A DNA stretch of 64,000 nucleotides from Bacillus sp. FJAT-29814 (GTDB taxonomy: Bacteria > Bacillota > Bacilli > Bacillales > Cytobacillaceae), in NCBI RefSeq assembly GCF_001510715.1, contig NZ_LMTJ01000003.1, forward strand, positions 48,810 through 112,809. Reading direction: 5' to 3'. Within the stretch, counting starts at the first letter, position 1; the number at the start of each line of letters is the position of its first letter. The position numbers and the translations under genes were made by a program. The notes under the pieces are model-generated. The model made no database searches. It saw only the letters and a list, made by a program, of their open reading frames with translations, and was not told the DNA's origin. Below are positions 31,560-41,867 of this stretch, piece by piece.

Positions 31560-33353
31560 ATGAAGAAATTAGGTTTTCTGCTAGCAGCATTCATGTTATT
31601 TATAACAGGCTGCGTTAAAACTGAATCAGATGTAAAAGATGATGCAAAACAAGCTCCAAAAGGAAAAGCACCAACGATTGAAATTTTAGGAATGTCTACT
31701 AGCGAAGATAGTATGAACATCTTGCGAGACCAACTGACTAAAAACGGTTTTGAAGTAAAGCTAAATATCCAACCGGATTACGGCAGCTTCACAGCTCAAA
31801 AAGAAGCTGGTAACTACGATTTATCGGTAAATAGCTGGACAACTGTAACAGGTAACCCTGATTATGCCGTTCGTTCATTATTTACATCAGATGGCGACAA
31901 TAGCTTATTTGCTGATAAAAAAGCGGATGAATTAGTAGAAAAAGCCGCTAAGCAATTACCTAAAGAATACCAAAAAACATACAAAGAATTAGAACAACAC
32001 GTGGTTTTAGACAATGCCTACATTGTCCCAATGTTCACATCCTATAAAGCTCAAGCGGTGAACAACCAAGTAGTGAATGAATCAACTGTCCGCTTGCCAA
32101 AATCAAGGGCCCAAGTTTGGGAAAAATACGACTTCGTGGACACATCTAAACGCGCTACCCAGCCGTTGATCGTTCATCAGCAGATTGCTTCTTTAACATC
32201 TCTAGACCCGATTAAAGGGAATGACGGTTCTATCAACACGTTAAATACAAACATGTATGTACGTTTGGTAAACCTAACTGACGATGATAAAGTTGTATCT
32301 GATGGTTCACTTTCTTTAAATCACGCGATTGCTGAAGGAAGCAAAGACTACTACTTCTTATTGCGCGATGATATTCATTTCGCGGCAGTTAACAACAAAA
32401 AAGCGGTAGATACGGGTGAACGTGTTGGGGCAGAGGATGTTGTCTTTTCTCTGAACCGTGCAAAGGATTCAAAATCTGTTCCGGACCATCGTACCTACAG
32501 TCTTCATGAAAATATGGACTCCATCTCCATCGTTAACGATTTAAGCGAGCTTGATGGAAAAACAGCAGATGGCAAAACCATCCGTAAAGCATTAGAAGCG
32601 GGCATTAATGGAGAAATTAAGCAATTAGTTACCGACAAAACGCAAGCAAATAACGATTCTAGTGCGTACCAAGTCGTGAAAATCACAACTGTGAATCCAT
32701 TCCCGCAGGTATTGAACTATCTGGCTCACCAATCTGCCGGTATTGTTTCGAAAAAACAAGTCGAAAGCATCAATACCTATGATGTAGCAAACTTTGATAT
32801 CAACAAAGATGTGCCATATGGCGATCAAAGAACGATAACAGAAGGTGCAAGCTACAACAATCACCTTTATGCTAGCGGTCCATATATCTTAACTTATAAA
32901 AATGATTATGAAGCCCATTTTGTAAAAAATCCTGCTTACATGCCGGGTACTGAATATGAAGCAAAAGTAAATGAAATTGTTGTGAAATTCATCCAAGATG
33001 CAGACAGTGCTTTATCTACACTCCGGAACGGCGAAATTCATATCTTTAATGGTGTGCCGGAAACCAAATATAATCTAGTAAAAGAAGATAAAAAATTAAC
33101 GCTGCAACAAAACAAGAGTAACGGGGTTTCCTACCTTGCCTTCAACATGAATGGACGCGAAGTTTCTAAGAGCGTGGCATTACGTAAAGCCATTCTTTAC
33201 TCTGTAAACCAAGATGAATTCATTAGCTTCTACCAAGGAAACAAAATGAAGGCTGTTTCGACGGTAAGTCCTTTAGTTGACACTGGTTTAAAAGTGGTGG
33301 CAGACAGTAAAAAAGCGAAAGAATTCCTAAATGAATATTTGAGCAAAAAATAA
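31560..33353 (+). CDS. Oligopeptide-type ABC substrate-binding lipoprotein, apparently circularly permuted
   Basis: 597-aa lipoprotein (signal MKKLGFLLAAFMLFITGC, lipobox ITGC, Cys18). The segments of the SBP_bac_5 family appear in rotated order. Residues about 36-190 (PTIEILGMSTSEDSMNILRDQL, DYGSFTAQKEAGNYDLSVNSW, AYIVPMF) correspond to what is normally the C-terminal part. Residues about 200-595 (IASLTSLDPIKG, YFLLRDDIHF, GERVGAEDVVFSLNRAKD, ASGPYILTYK, ALRKAILYSVN) are the normal N-terminal and middle parts. It ends at SKKAKEFLNEY, where the chain of an ordinary family member would continue into TIEIL. Substrate unknown; likely peptides. Third gene of the operon, followed by a terminator. 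Confidence 0.88.
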   Translation: MKKLGFLLAAFMLFITGCVKTESDVKDDAKQAPKGKAPTIEILGMSTSEDSMNILRDQLTKNGFEVKLNIQPDYGSFTAQKEAGNYDLSVNSWTTVTGNPDYAVRSLFTSDGDNSLFADKKADELVEKAAKQLPKEYQKTYKELEQHVVLDNAYIVPMFTSYKAQAVNNQVVNESTVRLPKSRAQVWEKYDFVDTSKRATQPLIVHQQIASLTSLDPIKGNDGSINTLNTNMYVRLVNLTDDDKVVSDGSLSLNHAIAEGSKDYYFLLRDDIHFAAVNNKKAVDTGERVGAEDVVFSLNRAKDSKSVPDHRTYSLHENMDSISIVNDLSELDGKTADGKTIRKALEAGINGEIKQLVTDKTQANNDSSAYQVVKITTVNPFPQVLNYLAHQSAGIVSKKQVESINTYDVANFDINKDVPYGDQRTITEGASYNNHLYASGPYILTYKNDYEAHFVKNPAYMPGTEYEAKVNEIVVKFIQDADSALSTLRNGEIHIFNGVPETKYNLVKEDKKLTLQQNKSNGVSYLAFNMNGREVSKSVALRKAILYSVNQDEFISFYQGNKMKAVSTVSPLVDTGLKVVADSKKAKEFLNEYLSKK

Positions 33354-33363
33354 TTGATTTATT

Positions 33364-33412
33364 AGCCGGAAATATGCATGCTTTTAATGGTGCATATTTT
33401 TGGCTTTTTTTA
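33364..33412 (+). terminator. Terminator after ABC transporter operon
   Basis: A 15-bp stem (AGCCGGAAATATGCA / TGCATATTTTTGGCT) with G.U pairs, then seven T. Right arm and tail nearly identical to the terminator at 5522-5541. Confidence 0.9.
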
Positions 33413-33421
33413 TTTAACAGT

Positions 33422-34055
<634 letters not shown>

Positions 34056-34215
34056 GCTTTTAAAAGGGCAGATACGAATGGCTGTCGGACCCCCTGCAAA
34101 TATAATATCATTTTAGTATAATAATTCGTCATACAAGACAGAATGTTCAGTCTAAATAGGGTAATTATGTTAAAATGAAACATACAAAATCTAGCATATA
34201 TAAGAGGTGTATGAC

Positions 34216-34596
34216 ATGTTTATTAAACAGCCATTTGACGAGTTTTTAGGATTAAAATACAACAAGCTTGATGATCATAATTTGCAAATTATCTTGCCCG
34301 TTCAGGATCTGTTCATTAATAGTGCAGGGGTTATACATGGCGGGATTATTTCATCATTGGCTGATGTAGCCGTTTCAAACCTGTTGCCAGCGGATGAAGA
34401 CGGTGTACAACAAGCTGTAACAGTTGATTTAAATGTTTCTTTCTTGAAACCCGCAACTGGAACATACTTGATGGCAAATGCCAAAATTGAAAAACTGGGA
34501 AGAACGTTAATTCACACGGAGTGTTCGATTTATAACGATAAACAAGAAATGGTAGCTAAATCTAAAGCAATCTTATTTCGCACAAACCTCAAATAA
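34216..34596 (+). CDS. Hotdog-fold thioesterase (PaaI family)
   Basis: 126-aa single hotdog-domain acyl-CoA thioesterase. Characteristic residues are NSAGVIHGGIISSLADVAVSNLL (GxxHGG with catalytic acidic residue nearby) and TVDLNVSFLKPATGTYLMANAKIEKLGRTL. These enzymes act as tetramers on aromatic or medium-chain acyl-CoA. The open frame begins at a GTG at 34207, but this lies in the AAGAGGTG ribosome binding site, so the ATG at 34216 is chosen. A terminator follows. Confidence 0.88.
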   Translation: MFIKQPFDEFLGLKYNKLDDHNLQIILPVQDLFINSAGVIHGGIISSLADVAVSNLLPADEDGVQQAVTVDLNVSFLKPATGTYLMANAKIEKLGRTLIHTECSIYNDKQEMVAKSKAILFRTNLK

Positions 34597-34630
34597 GCCC
34601 TAGTTCCATAAGGAGCTGGGCTATTTTTTT
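34596..34630 (+). terminator. Terminator after thioesterase gene
   Basis: Stem AGCCCTAGTTCC / GGAGCTGGGCT with one bulge and one G.U pair, ATAA loop region, then seven T. Confidence 0.85.
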
Positions 34631-34681
34631 GAAAACAAAAAGCACTGAAACTACAGTGCAAATTGGTATACATTTTCATAT

Positions 34682-35488
34682 TTAATTTTCAGTTAAATGG
34701 TTCAAAAAAAACCATACACTTTTAGAAAGACGTTCCGCTGGGCGTGTTATCACATTGGTTATCATGGAGTTTGCTTCATATCCATCCCAGTACTTTAATT
34801 TCCCGCAAGAAAGCTCCAACTCCACCGCAGATTTTAAGACTACGCCATATCCCATTCCTTGGATTACAAACTGCTTTACTGCCTCCGTTGAAAACAGTAT
34901 CTTTGTCTCCAGCTCATCTATTAAAAAAGGAATGTCAGAAGAAATAAATATAGTTTTTGAATGAATCGGAAATGGAGGCTGTACCCCTATTAATTGATCA
35001 TCAGAGATTTTCCGTATTCTTAGTGAAAAATGATCCTCTGGAGGTGTTAAGGTGATCCCGATATCAATATTCCCGGTTTTAACTAAACCTTCAATGTCCT
35101 GATCTTCTCTTATTTCCAAATCGACAGTGATATTGGTATGACTTTGATTAAAGGAAAGGATCATTTTGGGTAATAAATAGGTCCCTAATACTTGCGAAGT
35201 ACCGACAACAATTCTTCCCCGGCTGCCTTGCTGAAACTCCTCCATGGCTCGATATACTTGCTCCTCTAAAGATAGAATCGTTTCTGCATATTCCAGTAAG
35301 GTCAAACCAGCGTCTGTTGCTGCTATATTTCTTCCAACCACTGTATATAAGTGGACGCCTACATCCTGTTCAAGCCGTTTTAGCATCATCGAGATCGCTG
35401 GTTGGCTCACATGGATTTCTTTTGCAACCTGGCTAATATTCCCTGTTTCCATGACTCTTTTAAAAACAGATAAATGATGGGTATTCAT
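34682..35488 (-). CDS. LysR-family transcriptional regulator
   Basis: 268-aa regulator with the N-terminal helix-turn-helix MNTHHLSVFKRVMETGNISQVAKEIHVSQPAISMMLKRLE and a periplasmic-binding-like effector domain (GSRGRIVVGTSQVLGTYLLPKMI). It is somewhat shorter than the usual 290-300 residues, missing part of the final effector strand region. Divergent from the cysteine desulfurase gene with a 110-base gap holding a TATAAC-N6-GTTATA site, so it probably controls that gene and itself. Confidence 0.92.
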   Translation of the reverse strand: MNTHHLSVFKRVMETGNISQVAKEIHVSQPAISMMLKRLEQDVGVHLYTVVGRNIAATDAGLTLLEYAETILSLEEQVYRAMEEFQQGSRGRIVVGTSQVLGTYLLPKMILSFNQSHTNITVDLEIREDQDIEGLVKTGNIDIGITLTPPEDHFSLRIRKISDDQLIGVQPPFPIHSKTIFISSDIPFLIDELETKILFSTEAVKQFVIQGMGYGVVLKSAVELELSCGKLKYWDGYEANSMITNVITRPAERLSKSVWFFLNHLTEN

Positions 35489-35501
35489 AAAATCTCACAC
35501 C

Positions 35502-35519
35502 TATAACACTTTAGTTATA
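35502..35519. promoter_or_regulatory. Putative LysR operator
   Basis: Perfect 6-bp arms TATAAC / GTTATA with a 6-base spacer, containing the T-N11-A type dyad bound by LysR proteins, 14 bases upstream of the regulator start and 80 before the desulfurase. Confidence 0.6.
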
Positions 35520-35595
35520 CTATTATAAGAACAATTATATTTGTATTATACTCTTTTCGCTGTCAAAATAAAATTATTGAGTGAAAGGAGCATAA

Positions 35596-36834
<1,239 letters not shown>

Positions 36835-36974
36835 TACAGCAACAATTCTAAAATCTTTTTATAAAAGTTCACGAAATCTAAATATTTAACGCTTGCCAGC
36901 AGCATTTGTCCATAGGGAAAAAGTCTTATAATGAAGGTAATCGATTTTTTCATGGAAATGGAGTTGGCAGGCAC

Positions 36975-37742
36975 ATGAAGCATGTTGTCATTACTGGGAG
37001 CACTAGAGGAATTGGCTACGGACTGGCTCGGGAATTTTTATTGGCAGGATGTCGGGTCATGATCAATGGACAATCACAGAAAAGTGTTGATACTGCATTG
37101 CAAAGTCTAAAAGAAATTAAGTCAGGTACAGTGGAAGGGTTTGCAGGAACGGCCGCCAAACGGGACGACTTGGAGCAATTATGGAATTACGCCGAGCAAA
37201 AGTTCCGTACCATTGATATTTGGATTAATAATGCCGGCATTGACCAGGAGCGGAAGTACTTTTGGGAATTGGATAAAGAGGCGTACGATCAGGTTATTCA
37301 AACGAACCTTAAAGGTGTCATGAATGGCTGCCATGTGGCTTTTAACCATATGTTAAAACAAGGCTACGGACAGATTTTTAACATGGAGGGCTATGGCAGC
37401 AATGGCATGATGAGCGAAAAGATGACGTTGTATGGAACGTCAAAAAGTGCCGTCAGCTATTTTACCCGCTCTTTGGCAATCGAGGCCAAGCAGACAAATA
37501 TCAAGGTCGGTACGCTGAGTCCCGGGATGGTCGCCACAGATTTTTTACGAAAATCGCTTGACGACCACAACCGGAAAATTTTTAACATTTTGGGTGACAA
37601 GGTAGAACCGGTAACCAAATTCCTTGCAGAGAAAGTGCTCGAAAACCAGGACAATGATGCAAAAATTCAATGGTTGACCAAACCAAAAGTAATGTGGCGG
37701 TTTGCTAGCTCGATGTTTACTAAGCGGGATATTTTTAATTAA
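36975..37742 (+). CDS. Short-chain dehydrogenase/reductase (SDR)
   Basis: 255-aa classical SDR with TGSTRGIGYGLA for NAD(P) binding, NNAGI, the catalytic Tyr-x-x-x-Lys in LYGTSKSAVSYF and a Pro-Gly segment SPGMVATDF. Substrate unknown. The open frame extends to 36906, but the ATG at 36975 starts exactly at the beta-strand before the glycine-rich loop; GGAG lies upstream. Confidence 0.9.
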   Translation: MKHVVITGSTRGIGYGLAREFLLAGCRVMINGQSQKSVDTALQSLKEIKSGTVEGFAGTAAKRDDLEQLWNYAEQKFRTIDIWINNAGIDQERKYFWELDKEAYDQVIQTNLKGVMNGCHVAFNHMLKQGYGQIFNMEGYGSNGMMSEKMTLYGTSKSAVSYFTRSLAIEAKQTNIKVGTLSPGMVATDFLRKSLDDHNRKIFNILGDKVEPVTKFLAEKVLENQDNDAKIQWLTKPKVMWRFASSMFTKRDIFN

Positions 37743-37891
37743 TGTTATTTTTGTTATAGTATCACAAAACCTTAGATATATTTCTAACGGGTATACTTGT
37801 GAGGTGCAAAATTTTATATCGCAGACCTAATCACAAAGCAAATAACATAAATTTCACAACGCAAATAACAGTATATTTCGCAATCAATAAG

Positions 37892-37921
37892 GCTTAGAGT
37901 AATTGAACTCTAAGCTTTTTT
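37892..37921 (+). terminator. Terminator downstream of SDR gene
   Basis: Stem GCTTAGAGT / ACTCTAAGC with a short loop, then TTTTTTG. About 150 bases after the SDR stop. Confidence 0.8.
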
Positions 37922-37977
37922 GTATTATCTTATTAAACATAAGTACCCGTTTGTTGAAGTACATTTGAAACCAACAG

Positions 37978-38208
37978 TTATCCAAAGTGATTATGAAACC
38001 ACCAAACAATAAGAATCATACTCACTATTCCCCAAGCTGTGGTACTCACTATCCACCAAATTATGGATTTTGATTTTTTTGAACTTTCCTCGTCTTCTAT
38101 ATTTGCTGTTATAAAAGCGAGCTTACTTTCCATACCTTTTTTCATAGAAGTGAGAACAACAAATCCGATTATTATGAAACCAATAGTTATCCAGAGTAAT
38201 AAGTCCAC
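37978..38208 (-). CDS. Small two-segment membrane protein
   Basis: 76-aa protein with two predicted membrane segments (LLLWITIGFIIIGFVVLT and IIWWIVSTTAWGIVSMILIVWW) joined by an acidic-basic loop (NIEDEESSKKSK). Starts with GTG behind GTGAGG. I do not recognise the family. It lies alone on the minus strand between a terminator and an AT-rich gap. Confidence 0.55.
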   Translation of the reverse strand: MDLLLWITIGFIIIGFVVLTSMKKGMESKLAFITANIEDEESSKKSKSIIWWIVSTTAWGIVSMILIVWWFHNHFG

Positions 38209-38594
38209 CTTTATACCTCACTTTTTTTTGTGAATTACTTTCCTTTCAATCTTCTTTATTCAATTATCCTGCCTTCGTTAGCGTAAGAACATCATTTCAC
38301 AAACTTTCCAGTATCCATAATATCATTTTAACATAAATATCCAATAACCTTTGTTTTTACAACGTAAATCACTTACTAAATCACAAAGAATTCACACACC
38401 CTCCAATAATTATTTCATATACTGTGAATTCCTATGTGAATTCAAGTGCGTTTTTCTATGTGTTTTACTACGTTTGCACCTCTGAAGTAAACCCGTTAAT
38501 ATATTTCTAAGGTTTTTTTGTTTCAATCCTATAGTCGAATAAATGTATCCTAAATTTGGAAACCTACTATTAAATGGTTCCTGAAGGTGAATTT
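38209..38594. other. AT-rich intergenic region
   Basis: No supported gene. The region carries repeated short motifs such as TTCACAAA and GTGAATTC but no clear hairpin terminator or consensus promoter. Confidence 0.5.
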
Positions 38595-39383
38595 ATGAAT
38601 AGCTACACAAATGACAACACTGCCAGAAGGTATAAAGCCCATGTTAGTATTTTAGGAACTACTCAACTGCATTTGAGAAATCCTTATATTATTGCTTGGT
38701 GGTCCGCAGCGTTCCCGGGATTCGGGCACATGCTTTTATCTAAATATCTTAGAGGATATGCTTTATTTATTTGGGAAGTTGTCGTTAATCTGAATGCACA
38801 TGTTAATTCTGCTATGATTTATTCCTTTCAAGGGAAAATTGACATGGCAAAAGAAGTGTTAGATACAAGGTGGCTTCTTATGTATATTCCTGTTTACCTT
38901 TTTGCTATTTGGGACAGTTATCGGACAACTGTTGATTTGAACAAGGTCAATCTTTTAGCTGAGCGAGAGGAACACCGTTTTAATACGTTCTCATTAGGAG
39001 CATTAGAGATTAACTACTTAGATACCCGAAATCCCGTCATTTCAGTCATGTGGTCTTTGTTTGTGCCTGGTCTGGGACAACTATATATACATAGGATTTT
39101 AACGGCTTTATTTGTTATCATATGGTTAGTGGTATTTTTTTACTATTCACATGTTCAAGAGGCGATCGTACTCTTGTTTTTAGGCAAAATTAAAGAAGCA
39201 ACCTCGGTATTAAAACCTGAATGGCTCCTTTTTATTCCTTCACATTATGGGTTTGCTATATATGATTCTTACATTAATACGGTTGAGAATAACAAGCTTT
39301 TCGAGAAGGAACTAAGGTTCCACTTAACCAAGAATTATCAATCGGAGGGTTTCAAAATACTAAAAGGACAAAAAGTGAAGTGA
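38595..39383 (+). CDS. Membrane protein with internal duplication (PGxGH/Q repeats)
   Basis: 262-aa protein built of two similar halves. Each half has an RNP...W-S/A-x-FPG-x-G-H/Q-x-x-L block (RNPYIIAWWSAAFPGFGHMLL and RNPVISVMWSLFVPGLGQLYI), hydrophobic segments, a helix ending in L...WLL, and AIWDSY or AIYDSY. The repeated PGxG block resembles TM2-type membrane proteins. Function unknown. The ATG at 38595 has GAAGGTGA at ideal distance; the earlier ATG at 38574 has none. The next gene overlaps its stop. Confidence 0.75.
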   Translation: MNSYTNDNTARRYKAHVSILGTTQLHLRNPYIIAWWSAAFPGFGHMLLSKYLRGYALFIWEVVVNLNAHVNSAMIYSFQGKIDMAKEVLDTRWLLMYIPVYLFAIWDSYRTTVDLNKVNLLAEREEHRFNTFSLGALEINYLDTRNPVISVMWSLFVPGLGQLYIHRILTALFVIIWLVVFFYYSHVQEAIVLLFLGKIKEATSVLKPEWLLFIPSHYGFAIYDSYINTVENNKLFEKELRFHLTKNYQSEGFKILKGQKVK

Positions 39384-39847
39384 TCGACATGCAGGTATTT
39401 TCAACATTTGAAACCACAGGATTTTTAGAAATGGCCATTTCAACGTTAGAAAAAAGAGGAATTAAAAAGGAAAGCATATTTGCTGTTCCTTTGGATAATA
39501 GAGCAGAAGACCGTAAAATCTTTGATAATCTTCATCGCTCAGATGGAACAAGCCTGATTGATATTGGAATGGCGCTAGCCACAGCATTTTCAGTTATTGG
39601 AGCAAGTATGGGGTTTAAATTAGCCTGGGGACCAATTTATTGGGGATTGATTGGTGCCTTTGTTGGATTTGTACTTGGATTTGCGATTCGTCTTTTTATG
39701 GAATTGGTTATGAAGAAAAAGAAAAGAGTTTTAAGAGGAAAACATTCTGAAGTAATCTTAATTATTGATTGTGAAGAATCACAAGCTGAATTAGTAGAAG
39801 ATATACTTTGGAGTCATTTCGCATTAGGTGTAGCAAAAGTAAAATGA
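39380..39847 (+). CDS. Small membrane protein, partner of the duplicated membrane protein
   Basis: 155-aa protein starting at GTG that overlaps the previous stop as GTGA; an ATG at 39389 is an alternative. A soluble N-terminal part (VFSTFETTGFLEMAISTLEKRGIKKESIFAVPLD) precedes two glycine-rich membrane segments (IGMALATAFSVIGASMGFKL and IYWGLIGAFVGFVLGFAIRLF), then a basic stretch and a ferredoxin-like tail (EVILIIDCEESQAELVEDIL). Resembles proteins that sense or bind via DUF1269-like folds, but I cannot assign a function. Confidence 0.7.
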   Translation: MIDMQVFSTFETTGFLEMAISTLEKRGIKKESIFAVPLDNRAEDRKIFDNLHRSDGTSLIDIGMALATAFSVIGASMGFKLAWGPIYWGLIGAFVGFVLGFAIRLFMELVMKKKKRVLRGKHSEVILIIDCEESQAELVEDILWSHFALGVAKVK

Positions 39848-39889
39848 ATGATCAATATTTGTAGAACAAATATAAACATAAACTCTTGA

Positions 39890-39921
39890 AGTGTACTCTA
39901 GCAAAAGGGTATGCTTTTTTT
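39890..39921 (+). terminator. Terminator before HAD gene
   Basis: A 10-bp stem (AGTGTACTCT / AGGGTATGCT with three G.U pairs) around AGCAAA, then six T. Confidence 0.75.
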
Positions 39922-39951
39922 ATCTTACAAAATGAGAAAGGGAATAATAAT

Positions 39952-40749
39952 ATGAAATGTTTTTCAATAGATTTAGACGGAACGTTACTGAATTCCAACC
40001 ATGAAATATCCGAAGAAAATTTCAAGGTTTTACAGGACTTGCATGAACAGGGGCATAGCATTATTATCAACACGGGCCGGGCTTTTGAAGATGTCATAAA
40101 ATTTGATGCTGTGCGAAGGCTGAAACTCCCGGTTATTAGCATTAATGGTACGGTACTATATTCGAAAACAGGAGATGTCCTGTACGAAGCCTCCTTGCCC
40201 ATTTCCATCTATAAAGATTTGCTGCCAATTTTAAAGGAAATCGGTGTATGGATCATGGTCTACACCAATCAGGGCGGCTTTCCATGCAGAAATCCCGAGC
40301 TTCAAGATAAAAGTCCTGAAGAAATCGCACCGATCTTCCAAAATTATGATTACGATCAAATTCTAGAAAAAGAAAATCTAAAAATTTATAAAGTTATGGC
40401 TGTATCACGAGTGGATCAGCTAGAGAAAATTGATCAAGTAAAAAAAGCCGTCGAGGGAAAATTTGATATGTCAATGGCTTCTTCGCATCCGAACAATGTG
40501 GAGTTTACCTCGACCGATGCGAATAAAGGAGTCGCTTTGCTGCGGTACCAAGAGTTGGTGAACCAAAAATTTGATGAGATTTTTGCATTTGGTGATGGTG
40601 GAAATGACCTGGACCAATTTAAAGTGGCCACTACCTCTGTAGCAATGGGTAACGCCCCTTTCTTTATTCAGCAGGAAGTAGATATGATTACGAAAACAAA
40701 TGATGAAAATGGGTTTGCTTATGCAGTCCGCCACTTACTAAACATTTAA
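39952..40749 (+). CDS. HAD-superfamily hydrolase, Cof type
   Basis: 265-aa phosphatase of the Cof/IIB branch. Motif I is SIDLDGTLLNSNHEIS (nucleophile Asp and general-acid Asp), motif II the STDANKG region with its Lys and motif III/IV FGDGGNDLDQF. The cap lies between. These enzymes act on sugar phosphates, FMN or similar small phosphomonoesters. The longer frame from 39886 runs through the preceding terminator, so ATG 39952 behind AGAAAGGG is used. Confidence 0.9.
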   Translation: MKCFSIDLDGTLLNSNHEISEENFKVLQDLHEQGHSIIINTGRAFEDVIKFDAVRRLKLPVISINGTVLYSKTGDVLYEASLPISIYKDLLPILKEIGVWIMVYTNQGGFPCRNPELQDKSPEEIAPIFQNYDYDQILEKENLKIYKVMAVSRVDQLEKIDQVKKAVEGKFDMSMASSHPNNVEFTSTDANKGVALLRYQELVNQKFDEIFAFGDGGNDLDQFKVATTSVAMGNAPFFIQQEVDMITKTNDENGFAYAVRHLLNI

Positions 40750-40803
40750 CATTGATTTAGAAAATAAACAGGAAAAAATATAGTTTTTCAGAAAAGAAAT
40801 ATA

Positions 40804-40833
40804 TTGACTTGATATGACAACTCGTGTTAAAAT
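40804..40833 (+). promoter_or_regulatory. Promoter of the CarD-like gene
   Basis: TTGACT (40804-40809) and TAAAAT (40828-40833) spaced by 18 bases, 68 bases before the start codon. Confidence 0.6.
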
Positions 40834-40900
40834 AAAAAATTTGATAAAAGCCTCTCTATATGATACGATTAAAAAGGTATTAAATTTGGAGGTGCTGTAG

Positions 40901-41377
40901 TTGTTTCAAATTGGCGATTTCATTGTTTATCCGATGCAGGGTGCCGGAGTGATTGAGGCTATTGAAGAAAAGGAAATCCTAGGTGAGAAACAACAGTATT
41001 ATGTGATTAATATTCCTAGCAGTAAAATGGAAGTCATGGTTCCTATTGGTAAGGAAAAAAAATCACGGATTCGCTTAGTATCAGATAGTATTACGCTTGA
41101 AAAGGTATTGCATAATTTTTATTATGGGCAAACCGATACCAATCTCTCCATGAAAGAAAGGTATAAAATTAACCTAGAAAAATTTAAAACGGGCGATATT
41201 CAAGAATGTGCTGAAGTGGTGCGGGACCTAATGCGCATCAATAAAAAGAAGGCACTTAATCAAAGTGAAAAGCAGCTGCTGGAGAGCGCAAGGAAGATTT
41301 TCATCAGTGAATTAGGTTTTATTAAAGGGATTTCTGAAAATCAGGCTACGGATCTGTTGAACAAAAAAGTCGTTTAA
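40901..41377 (+). CDS. CarD/CdnL-type transcription factor
   Basis: 158-aa protein with an N-terminal CarD/TRCF RNA-polymerase-interaction Tudor-like domain (FQIGDFIVYPMQGAGVIEAIEEKEILGEKQQYY) and an alpha-helical DNA-contacting C-terminal domain. CarD proteins bind RNA polymerase beta and adjust open-complex stability, notably at rRNA promoters. Resembles the B. subtilis YdeB protein in size. Starts at TTG behind GGAGGTG. Followed by a cold-shock gene with its own leader. Confidence 0.85.
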   Translation: MFQIGDFIVYPMQGAGVIEAIEEKEILGEKQQYYVINIPSSKMEVMVPIGKEKKSRIRLVSDSITLEKVLHNFYYGQTDTNLSMKERYKINLEKFKTGDIQECAEVVRDLMRINKKKALNQSEKQLLESARKIFISELGFIKGISENQATDLLNKKVV

Positions 41378-41564
41378 GTGCAGCCCAAATAGTTATTTTA
41401 AAAAAACACTAAAGTAGGCTTGTAATTATTTTGAATAAGTGGTATTCTTAATTAGAATTATTTTTGTTCAGTGTAAAGAATAGTATAAGTTTAACTTTTC
41501 GTCTTGATACTGAGATCAAGGATAGTATTAACATGTGTGTCATACACACTAGGAGGCAACAAAA

Positions 41565-41765
41565 GTGGAAAAAGGTAAAGTAAAATGGTTTAATGCAGAA
41601 AAAGGCTTCGGATTCATCGAGCGCGAAGGTGGAGAAGATGTTTTCGTTCATTTCTCAGCTATCCAAGGCGAAGGTTTCAAATCTCTTGAAGAAGGCCAAT
41701 CTGTGACTTTCGACGTTGAGCAAGGCCAACGTGGAGCACAAGCAGCTAACGTTCGTAAAGCATAA
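41565..41765 (+). CDS. Cold-shock protein (CspA/B family)
   Basis: 66-aa OB-fold cold-shock domain protein and RNA chaperone, with RNP1 KGFGFIER and RNP2 VFVHFSAI. Excellent AGGAGG site. About 185 bases separate it from the previous gene, and a hairpin (GTGTGTCATACACAC, 41534-41548) sits 3-4 bases before the AGGAGG, a plausible leader structure for cold-regulated translation. A strong terminator follows. Confidence 0.96.
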   Translation: MEKGKVKWFNAEKGFGFIEREGGEDVFVHFSAIQGEGFKSLEEGQSVTFDVEQGQRGAQAANVRKA

Positions 41766-41777
41766 TTACCAAATATG

Positions 41778-41815
41778 AAAGACATACTCCTTTAATGGGG
41801 TATGTCTTTTTTAAT
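41778..41815 (+). terminator. Terminator after cold-shock gene
   Basis: A 13-bp stem (AAAGACATACTCC / GGGGTATGTCTTT, one G.U) with a TTTAAT-type loop, followed by TTTAATTTTT. Confidence 0.92.
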
Positions 41816-41867
41816 TTTTGCATAAATCAAAAGAAGAATATCTTTTACTAATTACTTACATTTAGGT

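Noticed and set aside
40434..40734. Minus-strand frames inside the HAD gene
   Set aside because: Out-of-frame shadows of the HAD hydrolase.
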